The notes under the pieces were generated by a model that was not told the DNA's origin, did not search any database, and saw only the letters and a list, made by a program, of their open reading frames with translations. From positions 7,066,983-7,130,982 of the forward strand of contig NC_051138.1 in NCBI RefSeq assembly GCF_014839805.1: a stretch of 64,000 nucleotides of DNA. The letters run 5' to 3'. A program made the translations under genes and the position numbers. Below are positions 37,901-47,146 of the stretch, piece by piece. This DNA is from Manduca sexta. Taxonomy: Eukaryota > Arthropoda > Insecta > Lepidoptera > Sphingidae. Positions within the stretch are counted from its first letter, which is position 1. Every line of letters begins with the position of its first letter.

Positions 37901-38667
37901 TCAGAGGTAATTTGGGGAAGAGATTGAACTTTACCATCTAAAAAAGAAGAAAATGAATCCCAATCAGCTTTAATAAGGCGATATTTTTGAAGCGGGGGAA
38001 GAGAAGGAGCAGGAGAATAAGATTTCGAAGTAGTGATTAATATCGGAAAATGGTCACTTCCATATGAATTAGGAAGAACAGACCAGGACAGAATCGAAAC
38101 TAAAGAGGGAGAGGCAAAGGAAAGATCGGGTATGCTTATATTTTGGGAAGGGGCGCCTCTGCGAGTAGCAGAACCATCATTTAAAACACAAAGATTAATA
38201 TCATCTAAAAGGTCAAGTAAGAAAGATGAAGATGGATCATTACAATGAGACCCCCAAAGACTATGACGGCAATTAAAATCGCCCAACACAATTAATGGAC
38301 CAGGAGTAGAAGTAAGAATAGAGTTTAGTTCAGAAAGTAAATGAGCATCAGGGTGTGGAATGTAAATTGAAACATAGGTAATATTTATGGATCTAATGGC
38401 CACAATATGAAAACCAGGATTATGCCGGCGAATTGGGATTTGCGTAAAAGAAATGGATCTACTAACTAGAAGGGCGCAACCCGCCCGGCCATCATCTCTG
38501 TCATCACGAAGACAAGAAAACCCCGGAACTCTAAATATAGAGCCGGGACTAAGCCATGTCTCCGACAAAGCAAAGATGACAGGAGAAAATTTATTAATTA
38601 AATAAAAAATTTCATGTCTTTTCTGTTTGATGCTTCTACAATTCCATTGAAGAATTTTGAGGTCCAT
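34955..38667 (-). pseudogene. LINE ORF2: endonuclease, reverse transcriptase, RNase H; one frameshift
   Basis: Starts at ATG 38667, only 2 nt after the ORF1 stop (TAATCATG), an arrangement that suggests termination-reinitiation. Domains in order: APE-type endonuclease (MDLKILQWNCRSIKQKR, GDFNCRHSLWG, YGSDHFPI); reverse transcriptase (catalytic YADD encoded near 36691-36702); and RNase H (IYTDASKSS and, in the following frame, WIPSHSGIPGN). The first frame runs to 35644. The RNase H continues in another frame (35605-34955), so one frameshift lies near a six-A run at about 35704. Apart from this the frame is intact over 3.7 kb, which means the insertion is young. It supplied the target-primed reverse transcription machinery of the element. 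Confidence 0.85.
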
Positions 38668-38669
38668 GA

Positions 38670-40082
38670 TTAGACACAAGAATTTAATAGCTGTTCTAAT
38701 AAAAATAAGACTTTGGGCGGTACATTATTGTTGAATTTTGATAAAAAATTCACCAAAGAACATGTTAAATACTCAATCAGGTTATCATCCGGAGAGTCAG
38801 TGGGAGTTCTTTCAATATGTGGATTTTGAATAGCGCAACCGTTAGGTTGTGATGATGAAGGGGGGTTCACAATGGAACTATGAGCCACTGCATCAAATGA
38901 TTTTCCGAAAACACCTTTATTTCTATGGGAGCGAAAAACAGTTTTGACATGGGAAGAGTTAGCAGGTGACTGATGAATGACAGAAGAAGAAGGAAGGATT
39001 TGAGATTTTTGAGTGAAGAGAAACTGGCTATTTTGAAGTTGAGAGTGGTTTGCTGTGAAATCCGCATAAGACAATTTGGATGGGGGATATCTGGAAGAAG
39101 CCTCACGATAACTGATGTTATCCTGAGACATTACTTGCTTTATAATTTTTTGTCTAGCATGTTCAGGGCATTTCGGGTCAGTAGCCTTATGATTACCACC
39201 TCTGCACAACAGGCAAGTTACATTAGTCTCGGGAACATCACAGTTATCGCCATGGTGGGGCTGAGAGCACCGAAAGCATCGGGGATTTGATCTGCATTGA
39301 GCGCGTACATGGCCAAAACGCAAACAATTCAGACATTGAATAGTTGGGAGCTGATAACAGGACACAGGAAGCGAAGCGTGATAGCAAAAAACCCTCTCCG
39401 GGAGAACTTGCCCTGAGAAAGTCAAAACTACCGTAGAGGAAGGGGCCCAGGTGACTGTGTTATCTTTTTTAGTTTTAAAGTTCAGTCTCCTAGCTCTGAG
39501 AACTTGTCCACAATTAGGTGGAGTTACGATATCTGAGACAAATTCTTCCAAAGACCAATCTGTCGGAATGTCTCTAACAACACCCATGCGAGTGACTTGG
39601 AAGCGAGGGATAGTAGCATCGAAATTATTTTGGGATAATACGGTATTCCCCACAAAATTATTTGCTTCTTCCGCAGAACTAAATTGGACAGATAATTTGT
39701 TACGTCCAAGAGACTTAATACCACCATCTATAACACCTTTAATATCATGTCTATACATGAATTGTGCAAATTTAAGGGCTTTTAACAACACTCCTGAAGA
39801 AGGATCCGACATAGATTTTGATATGAAAACCATAAAAGGTCCTTTGTCAGAGGCAGAATATAAGAGTTTTGAATTGATATCAAAACCAGGGACAGAAAAA
39901 ACGGATTGAATGGATTCCGATGGTGGTCTATTTTTTTTTATTTCACTAATATGAATATGATCAGCCGAACGTTTCAGGACTGACCTATTATTTGTAGTAT
40001 TTAAATTCGATGTGCAATCCATGAATACAGCTAAGTCAGGGGGTTTCCCTCCTCCTCCGTCTGGAGGGTCCTCGGAACTCAT
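38670..40082 (-). CDS. LINE ORF1, gag-like protein with CCHC zinc knuckles
   Basis: An intact frame of 470 residues from ATG 40082 (MSSEDPPDGGGGKPP) to TAA 38672-38670. The frame is open further upstream, but without an ATG. The middle holds an RRM-like region that recalls other Jockey/I ORF1 proteins. The C-terminal half has three zinc knuckles, starting with CLNCLRFGHVRAQC, then CFRCSQPHHGDNC, and CLLCRGGNHKATDPKC. Such proteins bind the element RNA and form its ribonucleoprotein. The stop is followed after 2 nt by the ORF2 ATG. Confidence 0.85.
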   Translation of the reverse strand: MSSEDPPDGGGGKPPDLAVFMDCTSNLNTTNNRSVLKRSADHIHISEIKKNRPPSESIQSVFSVPGFDINSKLLYSASDKGPFMVFISKSMSDPSSGVLLKALKFAQFMYRHDIKGVIDGGIKSLGRNKLSVQFSSAEEANNFVGNTVLSQNNFDATIPRFQVTRMGVVRDIPTDWSLEEFVSDIVTPPNCGQVLRARRLNFKTKKDNTVTWAPSSTVVLTFSGQVLPERVFCYHASLPVSCYQLPTIQCLNCLRFGHVRAQCRSNPRCFRCSQPHHGDNCDVPETNVTCLLCRGGNHKATDPKCPEHARQKIIKQVMSQDNISYREASSRYPPSKLSYADFTANHSQLQNSQFLFTQKSQILPSSSVIHQSPANSSHVKTVFRSHRNKGVFGKSFDAVAHSSIVNPPSSSQPNGCAIQNPHIERTPTDSPDDNLIEYLTCSLVNFLSKFNNNVPPKVLFLLEQLLNSCV

Positions 40083-40620
40083 ATCTTTGTTATGATGATG
40101 GATTGAGAGTAACTTACGCAACGTGGTCAGCGGTTAAAGATAGACACCGCCCAACAGTACAGACGATGTTTATTTTTATTTTTTTAGCCAAATAATTAAG
40201 AACACGTAACTTTCCTGAGCAAAATTCCTGATGTCCAAGAATATTAAGGGTTTTCCAATATTTTTTCCCTATAATTATTTAATATAGCTTTTGCTCGCGG
40301 CTCCGCCCGCGTTATAAAGTTTTTCAGGCTAAAGTTTTCCATTATAAAAGTAGTCGTTTCCCGGGAGCCTATGTTCTTCCCAGGGTTTCAAACTGTCTCC
40401 ATACCAAATTTTATCTTAATACGTTGGGTAGTTTTTGAGTTTAAGACGTTCAGGCAAACGGATGCAGCGGGGGAATTTGTTTTATAATATATTTTTTTAG
40501 AACTTTTTAAGAGGAATAATCCCGACATACATCATTGTTGCATAACTTTAACCGTTTACGCAGAGCACGCAACGGAAGCTCTCAAAACTAATAAATTGTC
40601 CCCGTATTTGTAACATGTTT

Positions 40621-40990
40621 CATTACTGCTCCGCTCCTATTGGTCATAGCGTGATGATATACAGTCTATAGCACCCCACAAATAAAGGGCTATCCAACAC
40701 AAAACGAATTTTTCAGTTCAAACTGGTAGTTCCTAAGATTAGCCATTACTCCTCCGCTCCTATTGGTCATAGCGTGATGATATATAACTTAGAGCACTCC
40801 ACGAACAAAGGGCTATCCAACGCAAAAAGAATTTTTCAATTTGGACCGGTAGTTCCAGAGATTAGCCATTGCTGCTCCGCTCCTATTGGGTATAGCGTGA
40901 TGATATATAGCCTATAGCAATCCACAAATAAAGGGCTATCCAACGCAAAAAGAATTTTTCAGTTTGGACCGATAGTTCCTAAGATTAGTA
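40621..40990 (+). repeat. Three tandem units of about 123 bp
   Basis: CTCCGCTCCTATTGG followed by TAGCGTGATGATATA recurs at about 40628, 40751 and 40874. Each is followed by AAAGGGCTATCCAAC and a TTTTTCA-TTGGACC-GTAGTTCC block, so the period is about 123 bp. The copies are diverged by several substitutions each. Confidence 0.75.
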
Positions 40991-41348
40991 AACAAATATA
41001 ATGAGAAAGCTTCGAACTGCTAAGCTATCGGGAGTTACACGTGTCATTGTGAGTCAACCATAAAAGATAGACATATGCTGTCGTGGGATATTTTTTACAT
41101 AATTTTAAGGAGAACATTTCCGTCATACATGATTTCTATGTAGCTTTAACCATTAAGGTTGCACACGCGACGGAAGCTTAAAAAATGGAGTAACTTCTCC
41201 CGTTTTCCCAACATTGCCCTTCACTGCTCTGCTCCTATTAATTGTAGCGTGATGAAAAGTATACTATAACCAGCACAGGAGTATGAAAAATAATTGTACC
41301 AAGTTTCGTGAAAATCCGTCGAGTAGTTTTTGTTTCTATAACGGTTAT

Positions 41349-41349
<1 letters not shown>

Positions 41350-41382
<33 letters not shown>
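41350..41382. repeat. ACAG/GACA tetranucleotide microsatellite
   Basis: Eight consecutive ACAG units inside the dispersed repeat. The homologous site in the 60.5-kb copy has three units. Confidence 0.9.
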
Positions 41383-41385
<3 letters not shown>

Positions 41386-41591
41386 AATTTTACTAATTGC
41401 ATTTTTGGCATCAGTATCGATCCCTAATCACCCCCTGATAGTTATTTTTTAAATATATTTCATGTACAGAATTGACCTCTCTACAGATTTATTATAAGTA
41501 TAGATAACAGTCAGAGCTGTCAAAGTCAAATTCCGTTTATCATTACAGAATACAGATTTTTAAATTTTTCTTGACAACGTCCAACCAGAGA

Positions 41592-41657
41592 TTTTTTTTT
41601 ATTTTGATTTTTCCTTTATTATTGGGAAGGCAAAGGGTTTTGGCCCATAGAGCCTCG
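41592..41657 (-). mobile_element. 66-bp 5'-truncated retroposon tail
   Basis: An insertion in the left inverted repeat of the piggyBac-like element, framed by CCAACCAGAGA at 41581-41591 and 41658-41668. On the minus strand it ends CCCAATAATAAAGGAAAAAT then A-rich, so it is the 3' end of a poly(A) retroelement. The empty right-hand inverted repeat confirms the insertion. Confidence 0.75.
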
Positions 41658-41785
41658 CCAACCAGAGAGAATAATAGAATAGTCGCCGCGTGACATATCT
41701 TCCCTTCTGCCAGCCAGACCGCGCAGACGAATACTTCCGGAAACGCCCGATGTCATCAGCTAGGATAGCGGCGGGTAACATTATC

Positions 41786-43226
41786 TTATCTTCTAGTGCA
41801 GTCCCGGGCATAGAGTCCCGGGAACGAAACCGTATGGACATTTACCGGCATGTTCTTTACAGCTCGGAGCAAGCGCGGCGTGATTGTCAGATGCGAGTTT
41901 GTATTTTTGCAGAGACTAACATTTTTATAAGTTGTGAATTATATCATTACAATTGGCAATAAATTGGATTAATTAGTATATTTTGAGACGTTAATATACT
42001 AGTTAGTGGGTTTTATGATGTCTGCTTTGTCACGAAAGAAGAGAATTTTGAATTTAGCCCTACAGCAACATAATGTCGATCTTACTTCTCTTAAGAAAAT
42101 AGACAACGAAGACCTTAATCTACGTAAGAATTATTTTTCACAAGTATCACACAATTTTTGATATCAATCAATAGTTTTTTTTTTTTAACGAAATAAAGGT
42201 AATTTAAATAAAAATAACTTCACACCCTATTTACTTACTGTCTTATGTGATTATAGTATGTTCTTAGTGCAGTGCCCGTGGGTTTTTACCTCGGATCTCT
42301 CAGAGGGTGAACGAATTTTCATATAACCTACGGGATATTGTTTTATATGCTCAAAGTAGCAACTTCTACCAATATTATATTGTGCAATTAATTTTTTCAA
42401 TGTATATAAAAAAAATGAAAGCATAATATTTTGTATGAAATTATATATCGAATACTTGTTTACCTAATTAGATAAAGACAAAAATTTTTCTTACATTCCG
42501 TATATTACGAGGTTTATTTGAAAGGTCGTACAAAATGCATTTTTTCTGGCTAGTTCAGTTATAAGTGAAGTGTCCAGTAGATATTGTGTGCATGAATAGT
42601 AAAATTCTGTGATTTTGTTGAAATGTTAAAATATTATCAAAGCTGTTTTTTAATCGGAGCCACTTGAAAATCCTTACTTAATACGGGAAGCCGTATTTAC
42701 CGGGACGTTCCGTATTTTAGGCACAGATTAAAATGTCCCGTAAATCGATCGATCTACGATTGACAAGTACTCACGCATCCAACGTTCGCATTTTTGCATA
42801 CATAATATCAATTCGGTTTTTTAATAAGTTTAATAGAAAGCAGGTAAATGTCCGTTTTAATAACGAATATATACTTAACCCTTTACCACATCGTGGTTCG
42901 TATTTGAACCCAACCAAAAAATCGGTCATAATTTTCGAATGGGAAAATGTTTCAACATTTTGTGCATAACGTATCAAATACGTTGCATTGAAAAGTCACA
43001 TGATTTAAAAAAAACGCCATCTATCCGTGTATTTATGAACTAATCGTCGTTCAAATTTGAAAAACAGATTGCTACTGGTAAGAAACTGTTTTTACTATTT
43101 CACAATTATAAAATAAATATAAAATTGTGAGTTAGTGCTATTAAATAAATAAAATCGAGGAGAGCGGTGTCTGCAGATTGTTACAGGGTAAGATTTTATT
43201 ATTTCATACTTGTAGAAAAAAGTTAT
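41786..43226. other. Interior of the piggyBac-like element, non-coding or decayed
   Basis: Only one weak coding hint: from ATG 42018, MSALSRKKRILNLALQQHN continues about 35 codons to a CGTAAG donor-like site. This might be a small 5' exon of an element gene, but it does not join the transposase frame in phase. The rest is AT-rich. Confidence 0.35.
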
Positions 43227-43491
43227 ACACACACACCATCACGCATTTTATCCCCGAAGGGGTATGCAGAGGTGCAACCAGGGCACCCACTTTTCGCCAA
43301 GTGTGTTCCGTCCCATGATGTGATAGGGGGCGAGCCTATCGCCATATCGGGCACAAATCCAGACTCCGGGCTGATACTGAGCAGAAAAACTCAATTATCA
43401 CTTTGCCCGACCCGGGATTCGAACCCAGGACCTCAAAGCGCTGCCGTACCGCGCATGCAGTACAACTACGCCACCGAGGCAGTCAAAAATC
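43227..43491 (-). repeat. tRNA-derived SINE copy B with target duplication
   Basis: Framed by AAAAGTTAT at 43218-43226 and 43492-43500. Read on the minus strand it begins GCCTCGGTGGCGTAGTTGTA (A-box-like) and GGGTTCGAATCCCGGGTCGG (B-box), as in a tRNA-derived Pol III promoter. It ends in a short TG tract. It shares blocks with 22973-23200 and 50580-50700. Confidence 0.85.
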
Positions 43492-43660
43492 AAAAGTTAT
43501 TCGTAATTATTAATTTGGATCATATTTGGCACAACATGCAGAAATATTATTTTTCTATCGTAGCTTATTTTGGCCAATATGCAATAATGTGAACATTTTT
43601 GGATTTATATTATTTTAAATCCAAAAATGCAAATTATATTATTACAGAAAGCTTGGTGAC

Positions 43661-44773
43661 ATGGACCCACGTCGGTTTTACGGGGGTATACATACGATAA
43701 TCAACGATTTCCCGGACGACAGTTTTAACGAAGATTTGTCAGACGATGAACAACTGAGAAATAGAGGACGACAGCGACAGGCAGTGGCGGCTCATCCGAA
43801 AGAGCGCTGGTGTAGTGCACTCCCACGAAAATTACGTACTTATATAATTTAATAATTTATATATATTTAAAATACATAAGATCCTTACATTACATTCTTT
43901 ATATTTTACTATGCCTATAAAAAGTCTATTATATTACCTATATAGGTACACGTAGCGTCAATTTGTAACAAGTGGAGCGCCAGCGATTGTGCTCGTATGA
44001 AACGAAGTTTAGTACGACTCTTAGTACTGTATTCAATGAGTGCGAAAGAGAGAAATCGACTCGGGCTGACGCGTGAAACAAAAGATATCGTATGAGAAAT
44101 TAGCCTAAATTAGCGTAATCTGGAGCGCCGCTCACGCGTCACTCAGTTGTCGTTCAGCCACGCCGCGCGCCGAGTGGATATGTTATGCGCAGTTGTCGTT
44201 TTTATGTATACAAACAACTTCAAGCAAGCTCGTCGACTTCGTCAGTTAATTCGCAGTTTTTTTTAAATAAGTATTAAAAAATAGTTTGTGTGCGATATTT
44301 TGTGTTAAAATGGAACAATACAGTATATCTTTTATAAAACAGTCAAAAGAAATGCGGCTAAATACAAATAAAATAAATTGTAAGCTCTAGTTTTTCAATT
44401 ATTTTTTTGTGAACCCCCATCAAAAAATTTCACGAGCCGCCTCTGGCGACAGGTACCGCCTCTGTATATTCCAGAATCTGATGAATCTGAGTCTGAACCT
44501 GATGATAACGTACCATTATCTCAATTAGCCGCCTCTTTAACTAGAGCTTCGAGGGCTGAGAAACCTCGATGGAGAGACGGGTTTTTGGAAAGAAATGAAA
44601 CCGAATTACAATTTACTGGAGATTTGGCTTTGCCTGTAGCCATTACAGCTTTAGAGATACCATTACAATTCTTCGAATACTTGTTTACTGACGATATTTT
44701 GCACATATATGCCACGAAACCAATAGATATGCTGTTGAAAAACGACCTGGGAAGATTTGCAATATTACCGTGA
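43661..44773 (+). pseudogene. piggyBac-like transposase N-terminal part, split by a hAT MITE
   Basis: ATG 43661 opens MDPRRFYGGIHTIINDFPDD with the acidic stretch DLSDDEQL, as at the N-terminus of many piggyBac-derived transposases. The frame is interrupted at 43781 by a 664-bp hAT insertion. It then resumes in the same frame after 44453 with SDESESEPDD, KPRWRDGFL and a region resembling the start of the DDE_Tnp_1_7 domain (PLQFFEYLFTDDILHIYATK). It ends at a TGA at 44771, long before the catalytic aspartates. It moved DNA at TTAA sites when intact; now it is non-functional. Confidence 0.72.
43782..44445. mobile_element. hAT-type MITE inserted in the transposase gene
   Basis: The ends CAGTGGCGGCTCAT and ATGAGCCGCC-like CACGAGCCGCCTCTG form short inverted repeats. 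The 8-bp duplication GCGACAGG lies at 43774-43781 and 44446-44453. Removing one duplication and the insert leaves the transposase frame open. The inside holds a GC-rich, promoter-like stretch (44100-44180) followed by an ATG at 44311 with a 20-odd-codon frame (MEQYSISFIKQSKEM), perhaps the 5' end of an ancestral hAT gene. Confidence 0.85.
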
Positions 44774-45158
44774 AAGAACTTAAACCTCAGAATAAGAACA
44801 AGCATAGAAGGAATCTAAATTACCCTAATATACTTATCCTATTTTTTCAAATAGGCCAAAACCGTTGAAAAGAACGAGACAAATATTATGTTGCTAAGGT
44901 CGGCTTGCGTACACTTTAAAATAATCAAATGGTTACCTTTGGTCATCTTTATGATGCCGAATTAAAAAGCAAATAAAATGTCAAATGTTCCAACTTGCCA
45001 ATCTCAAAACAATGTCACAAACGCGCTCACACAATTTAGTTACGTTATACTTCAGCGCGTACTTTTCTAAAGTGGCTACATGTTGTGTAAAATTATTGTT
45101 GTTAATTTTAATAAATACACAGTGCTGTTTAAGTAAAATATAGCCCTAGGAACAAGCA
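44774..45158. other. Decayed sequence between transposase and THAP fragments
   Basis: No recognisable coding content. The piggyBac catalytic core, expected downstream of the N-terminal fragment, cannot be found here in any frame. Confidence 0.4.
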
Positions 45159-45739
45159 ATGGCCTGCGTTATTGTGGGGTGTAAATCTCATTCTTCTCGT
45201 AAAGAAAATGAAACTGAAATCATCAGCTTCCATCGGTGAGTAAACAAAAAACCTAATATATTTGCATAAACCCTGTACATAAGTGCAAAAGTGTTATTAA
45301 TTATACTTTATTATGCTCTAGTCATATTATAATCTGCTGTTGGCCATTCGATCCAGTCATTATTAAGTATTTTTCATTTTTACCAATTTACGTAGTCGTG
45401 TTCAATAGTGTTGTGCTGCATATTCTTTCGATAACATAAATGTTGGTATATTGTAGTTTACTATTTTGCATTAATTGCCTTTTACTTTCAATATTCGGTG
45501 GTGTAGTGGTAAAAGCCACTTGGAAACCGTGCGCTAAGGCTGGGGTCGAGGAAACTATCTGATTTTCATAGTGTGTTTCGTATGAAACATTGTATAATGT
45601 GTTTCATTGCAGATTCCCCACAGATGATGCTATGAGGCAAAAATGGATCGTTTCCATAGCTCGTCCCAATTGGCATTGAAAAAAACAGCACCGTGTTTGC
45701 TCTAAGCATTTCGACAAAGTTTTATTAACATTGAAATAA
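45159..45739 (+). pseudogene. THAP zinc-finger domain, two-exon relic
   Basis: Exon 1 (45159-45235) encodes MACVIVGCKSHSSRKENETE and ends at a GTGAGT donor. The phase-matched exon 2 starts at 45613 with FPTDDAMRQKWIVSIARPNW. The pattern fits a THAP C2CH finger: two Cys near the N-terminus, the conserved FP and W residues, and CSKHF supplying the last Cys and His. An in-frame TGA follows the NWH codons, upstream of CSKHF, so the copy is broken. THAP domains bind DNA in regulators and in several transposases. Here it lies between piggyBac fragments, within the same TTAA-bounded locus. Confidence 0.62.
45485..45570 (+). repeat. tRNA-like SINE head in the THAP intron
   Basis: GGTGGTGTAGTGGTAAAAGC resembles a Pol III A box, and GGCTGGGGTCGAGGAAACT a B box, at tRNA-like spacing. 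There is no cloverleaf good enough for a real tRNA gene. Confidence 0.35.
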
Positions 45740-46529
45740 GTTATCAAACATATGTGACATGAATGATACCGCTGTGTTTTAATTTTACTGTCCCATTTTA
45801 GTAGCTTCTGTCAAATCACACCTCTTGGGTATCTTTTAATCGCTAAGAAAGTCAGAAAAGAACAGAAGGCGTACTGGCTTTCTCCTAGACGAAATACTGG
45901 CCGATTTCTTGTTTGTTACTTACAGCGGTTTCCATTTCTTCCGAAATTTCTAACATTTTCATAATTTAATAATCTAAATGCTAAACTATTTTTGTGTGAA
46001 TCACGTTTCGGAAGGCATGGAAACTGCTGTAAAGAAATTATTTTTTGTTTCCTGTTAAGTAACAAATGAATACATTATAAATAAGTAAATGGTCCATCTT
46101 AGAATTTGCTGATAGCATATTAATTTCTATTCAACTCTATTATTCTATTATTTGAGTATGAAGGAAAGAAGTCAACATAGAGTATGAATAAGCTAACTGC
46201 CAAAATATGATTTGTGATAAAATAGTTAAACAGCTAAGTACTTTTTGAAGCTTTAAATTTTTATTGTAATAATTAAACCATAAGTAAATATCTATGTATC
46301 TAGGATATAAAGTAAGACGGATATGATATTATTTTGTAAAGACTGCTATTAATAAACATAAGTAGTTTTGTTGTTTATTAATATAAATACTTACTTTATT
46401 TATGTTACGAAGATTTAAACCTAAATACATAAAACATAAATACATGATGAATAAATAACTTCCTTTTTTATTTAAATTCATCTGGTGAGTCATTACATTT
46501 GTAAAAATAACCCAAAACAAATCATTACT
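45740..46529. other. AT-rich interior, nothing recognised
   Basis: Sequence between the THAP relic and the palindrome. No exon or repeat border could be supported. Confidence 0.4.
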
Positions 46530-46579
46530 CAGTTTCATTTTACCCAGTTAACTCGAGTTAACTGGGTAAAATGAAACTG
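46530..46579. repeat. Perfect 50-bp palindrome
   Basis: CAGTTTCATTTTACCCAGTT followed by AACTC is exactly mirrored by GAGTT and then AACTGGGTAAAATGAAACTG with no spacer. The centre is CTC/GAG at 46554-46555. The next base on either side breaks the symmetry. Confidence 0.95.
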
Positions 46580-46612
46580 TTTTATCCTGTGTTGGCACAT
46601 CACTACATCAAA

Positions 46613-46923
46613 CCTTCCTCAGAAGTTCGGCGTTTTAGTAAAAAGGATAAAACCTACCAAAATGTGACATGCCCTAATGCAGTGATGCATATATTACCAT
46701 ATATATTATAATTCTCTTTGCAGTGATGGTTTATAATAGACATGTGGGTGGAGTGGACTTATTAGACGCTCTTCTTGGTTACTACAGGATTCAGATCAGA
46801 TCCAAGAAATTCTATCACCACATATTTTTTCACATGATCGATATGATTACAGTCAATGCGTGGTTGCTGTACAGGCGAAGTTTGAATAATTCACAACCAC
46901 AATTGCCCTTAGCAGAGTTCTAG
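46613..46923 (+). pseudogene. piggyBac-like transposase C-terminal part
   Basis: From about 46613 the frame reads EVRRFSKKDKTYQNVTCPNA. After a 41-nt insertion framed by the repeat GCAGTGATG (46679-46687 and 46720-46728) it continues YNRHVGGVDLLDALLGYYRI, QIRSKKFYHHIFFHMID and WLLYRR, the strongly conserved C-terminal block of piggyBac transposases. A TAG follows at 46921-46923. The inverted repeat of the element begins about 20 bp later. A Cys-rich C-terminal domain is absent. Confidence 0.82.
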
Positions 46924-47146
46924 TGCGCAGTAGCTGAAGGAATATTGTTACGCGCCGCTATCCTAGTCGATGATATCGGGCGTTTCCGGAAGTATTCGGC
47001 TGCACAGTCAGGCTGGCAGAAGAGAAGATATGTCACACGGTGACAATTCTATTATTCTCTCTGGTTGGATGTTGTCAAAAAAATTCTAAAATTGTATTCT
47101 GTAATTATTTTGCTAATATAATGTTTATTGTAAAAAGAGTGTTTAA

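Larger units (their letters stand above)
40270..41503 (+). repeat. Composite dispersed repeat in the LINE 5' UTR
   Basis: The start GCTTTTGCTCGCGGCTCCGC leads into the common AGCTTTTG-type repeat, then a tandem array (40621-40990), then about 520 bp nearly identical to the arms of the inverted-repeat element at 59297-60653. The end is ATTTATTATAAGTATAG, the same terminus as there. Since it interrupts what should be LINE 5' UTR, it inserted after the LINE. Confidence 0.65.
34650..41541 (-). mobile_element. I-like non-LTR retrotransposon with RNase H, near full length
   Basis: The same 13-bp word ATTACAGAATACA occurs at 34637-34649 and 41542-41554 as the target duplication. The 3' end (low coordinate) carries a TTGAA-repeat tail instead of poly(A). 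Gene order on the minus strand is ORF1 (zinc knuckles), then ORF2 (endonuclease, reverse transcriptase, RNase H). A gag-like ORF1 together with an RNase H after the RT fits the I group of the Jockey/I lineages. The 5' UTR is lengthened by later repeat insertions (about 40270-41503). Confidence 0.82.
34600..47142 (+). mobile_element. TTAA-flanked piggyBac-like element with nested insertions
   Basis: TTAA at 34596-34599 and 47143-47146 borders inverted ends: ACGCTCTTTTTACAGTAAAC on the left, and GTTTATTGTAAAAAGAGTGT on the right. The left inverted repeat runs 34600-34649, is cut by a LINE, and resumes at 41542-41785. Its partner is 46944-47142. Matching landmarks are TTGACAACGTCCAACCAGAG, GTGACATATCTTC, CTTCCGGAAACGCCCGAT and CTAGGATAGCGGCG. 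Inside, on the + strand, are N- and C-terminal piggyBac transposase fragments and a THAP-domain relic. Without the recognised insertions the element would be about 4.6 kb. The element is now dead. Confidence 0.75.

Noticed and set aside
36000..40000. Forward-strand frames opposite the LINE ORFs
   Set aside because: Shadows of the intact minus-strand ORF1 and ORF2.
43400..43500. Possible tRNA gene on the minus strand (GGGTTCGAATCCCGGG)
   Set aside because: It has A- and B-box-like words but is the head of a SINE with a target duplication; no full cloverleaf.
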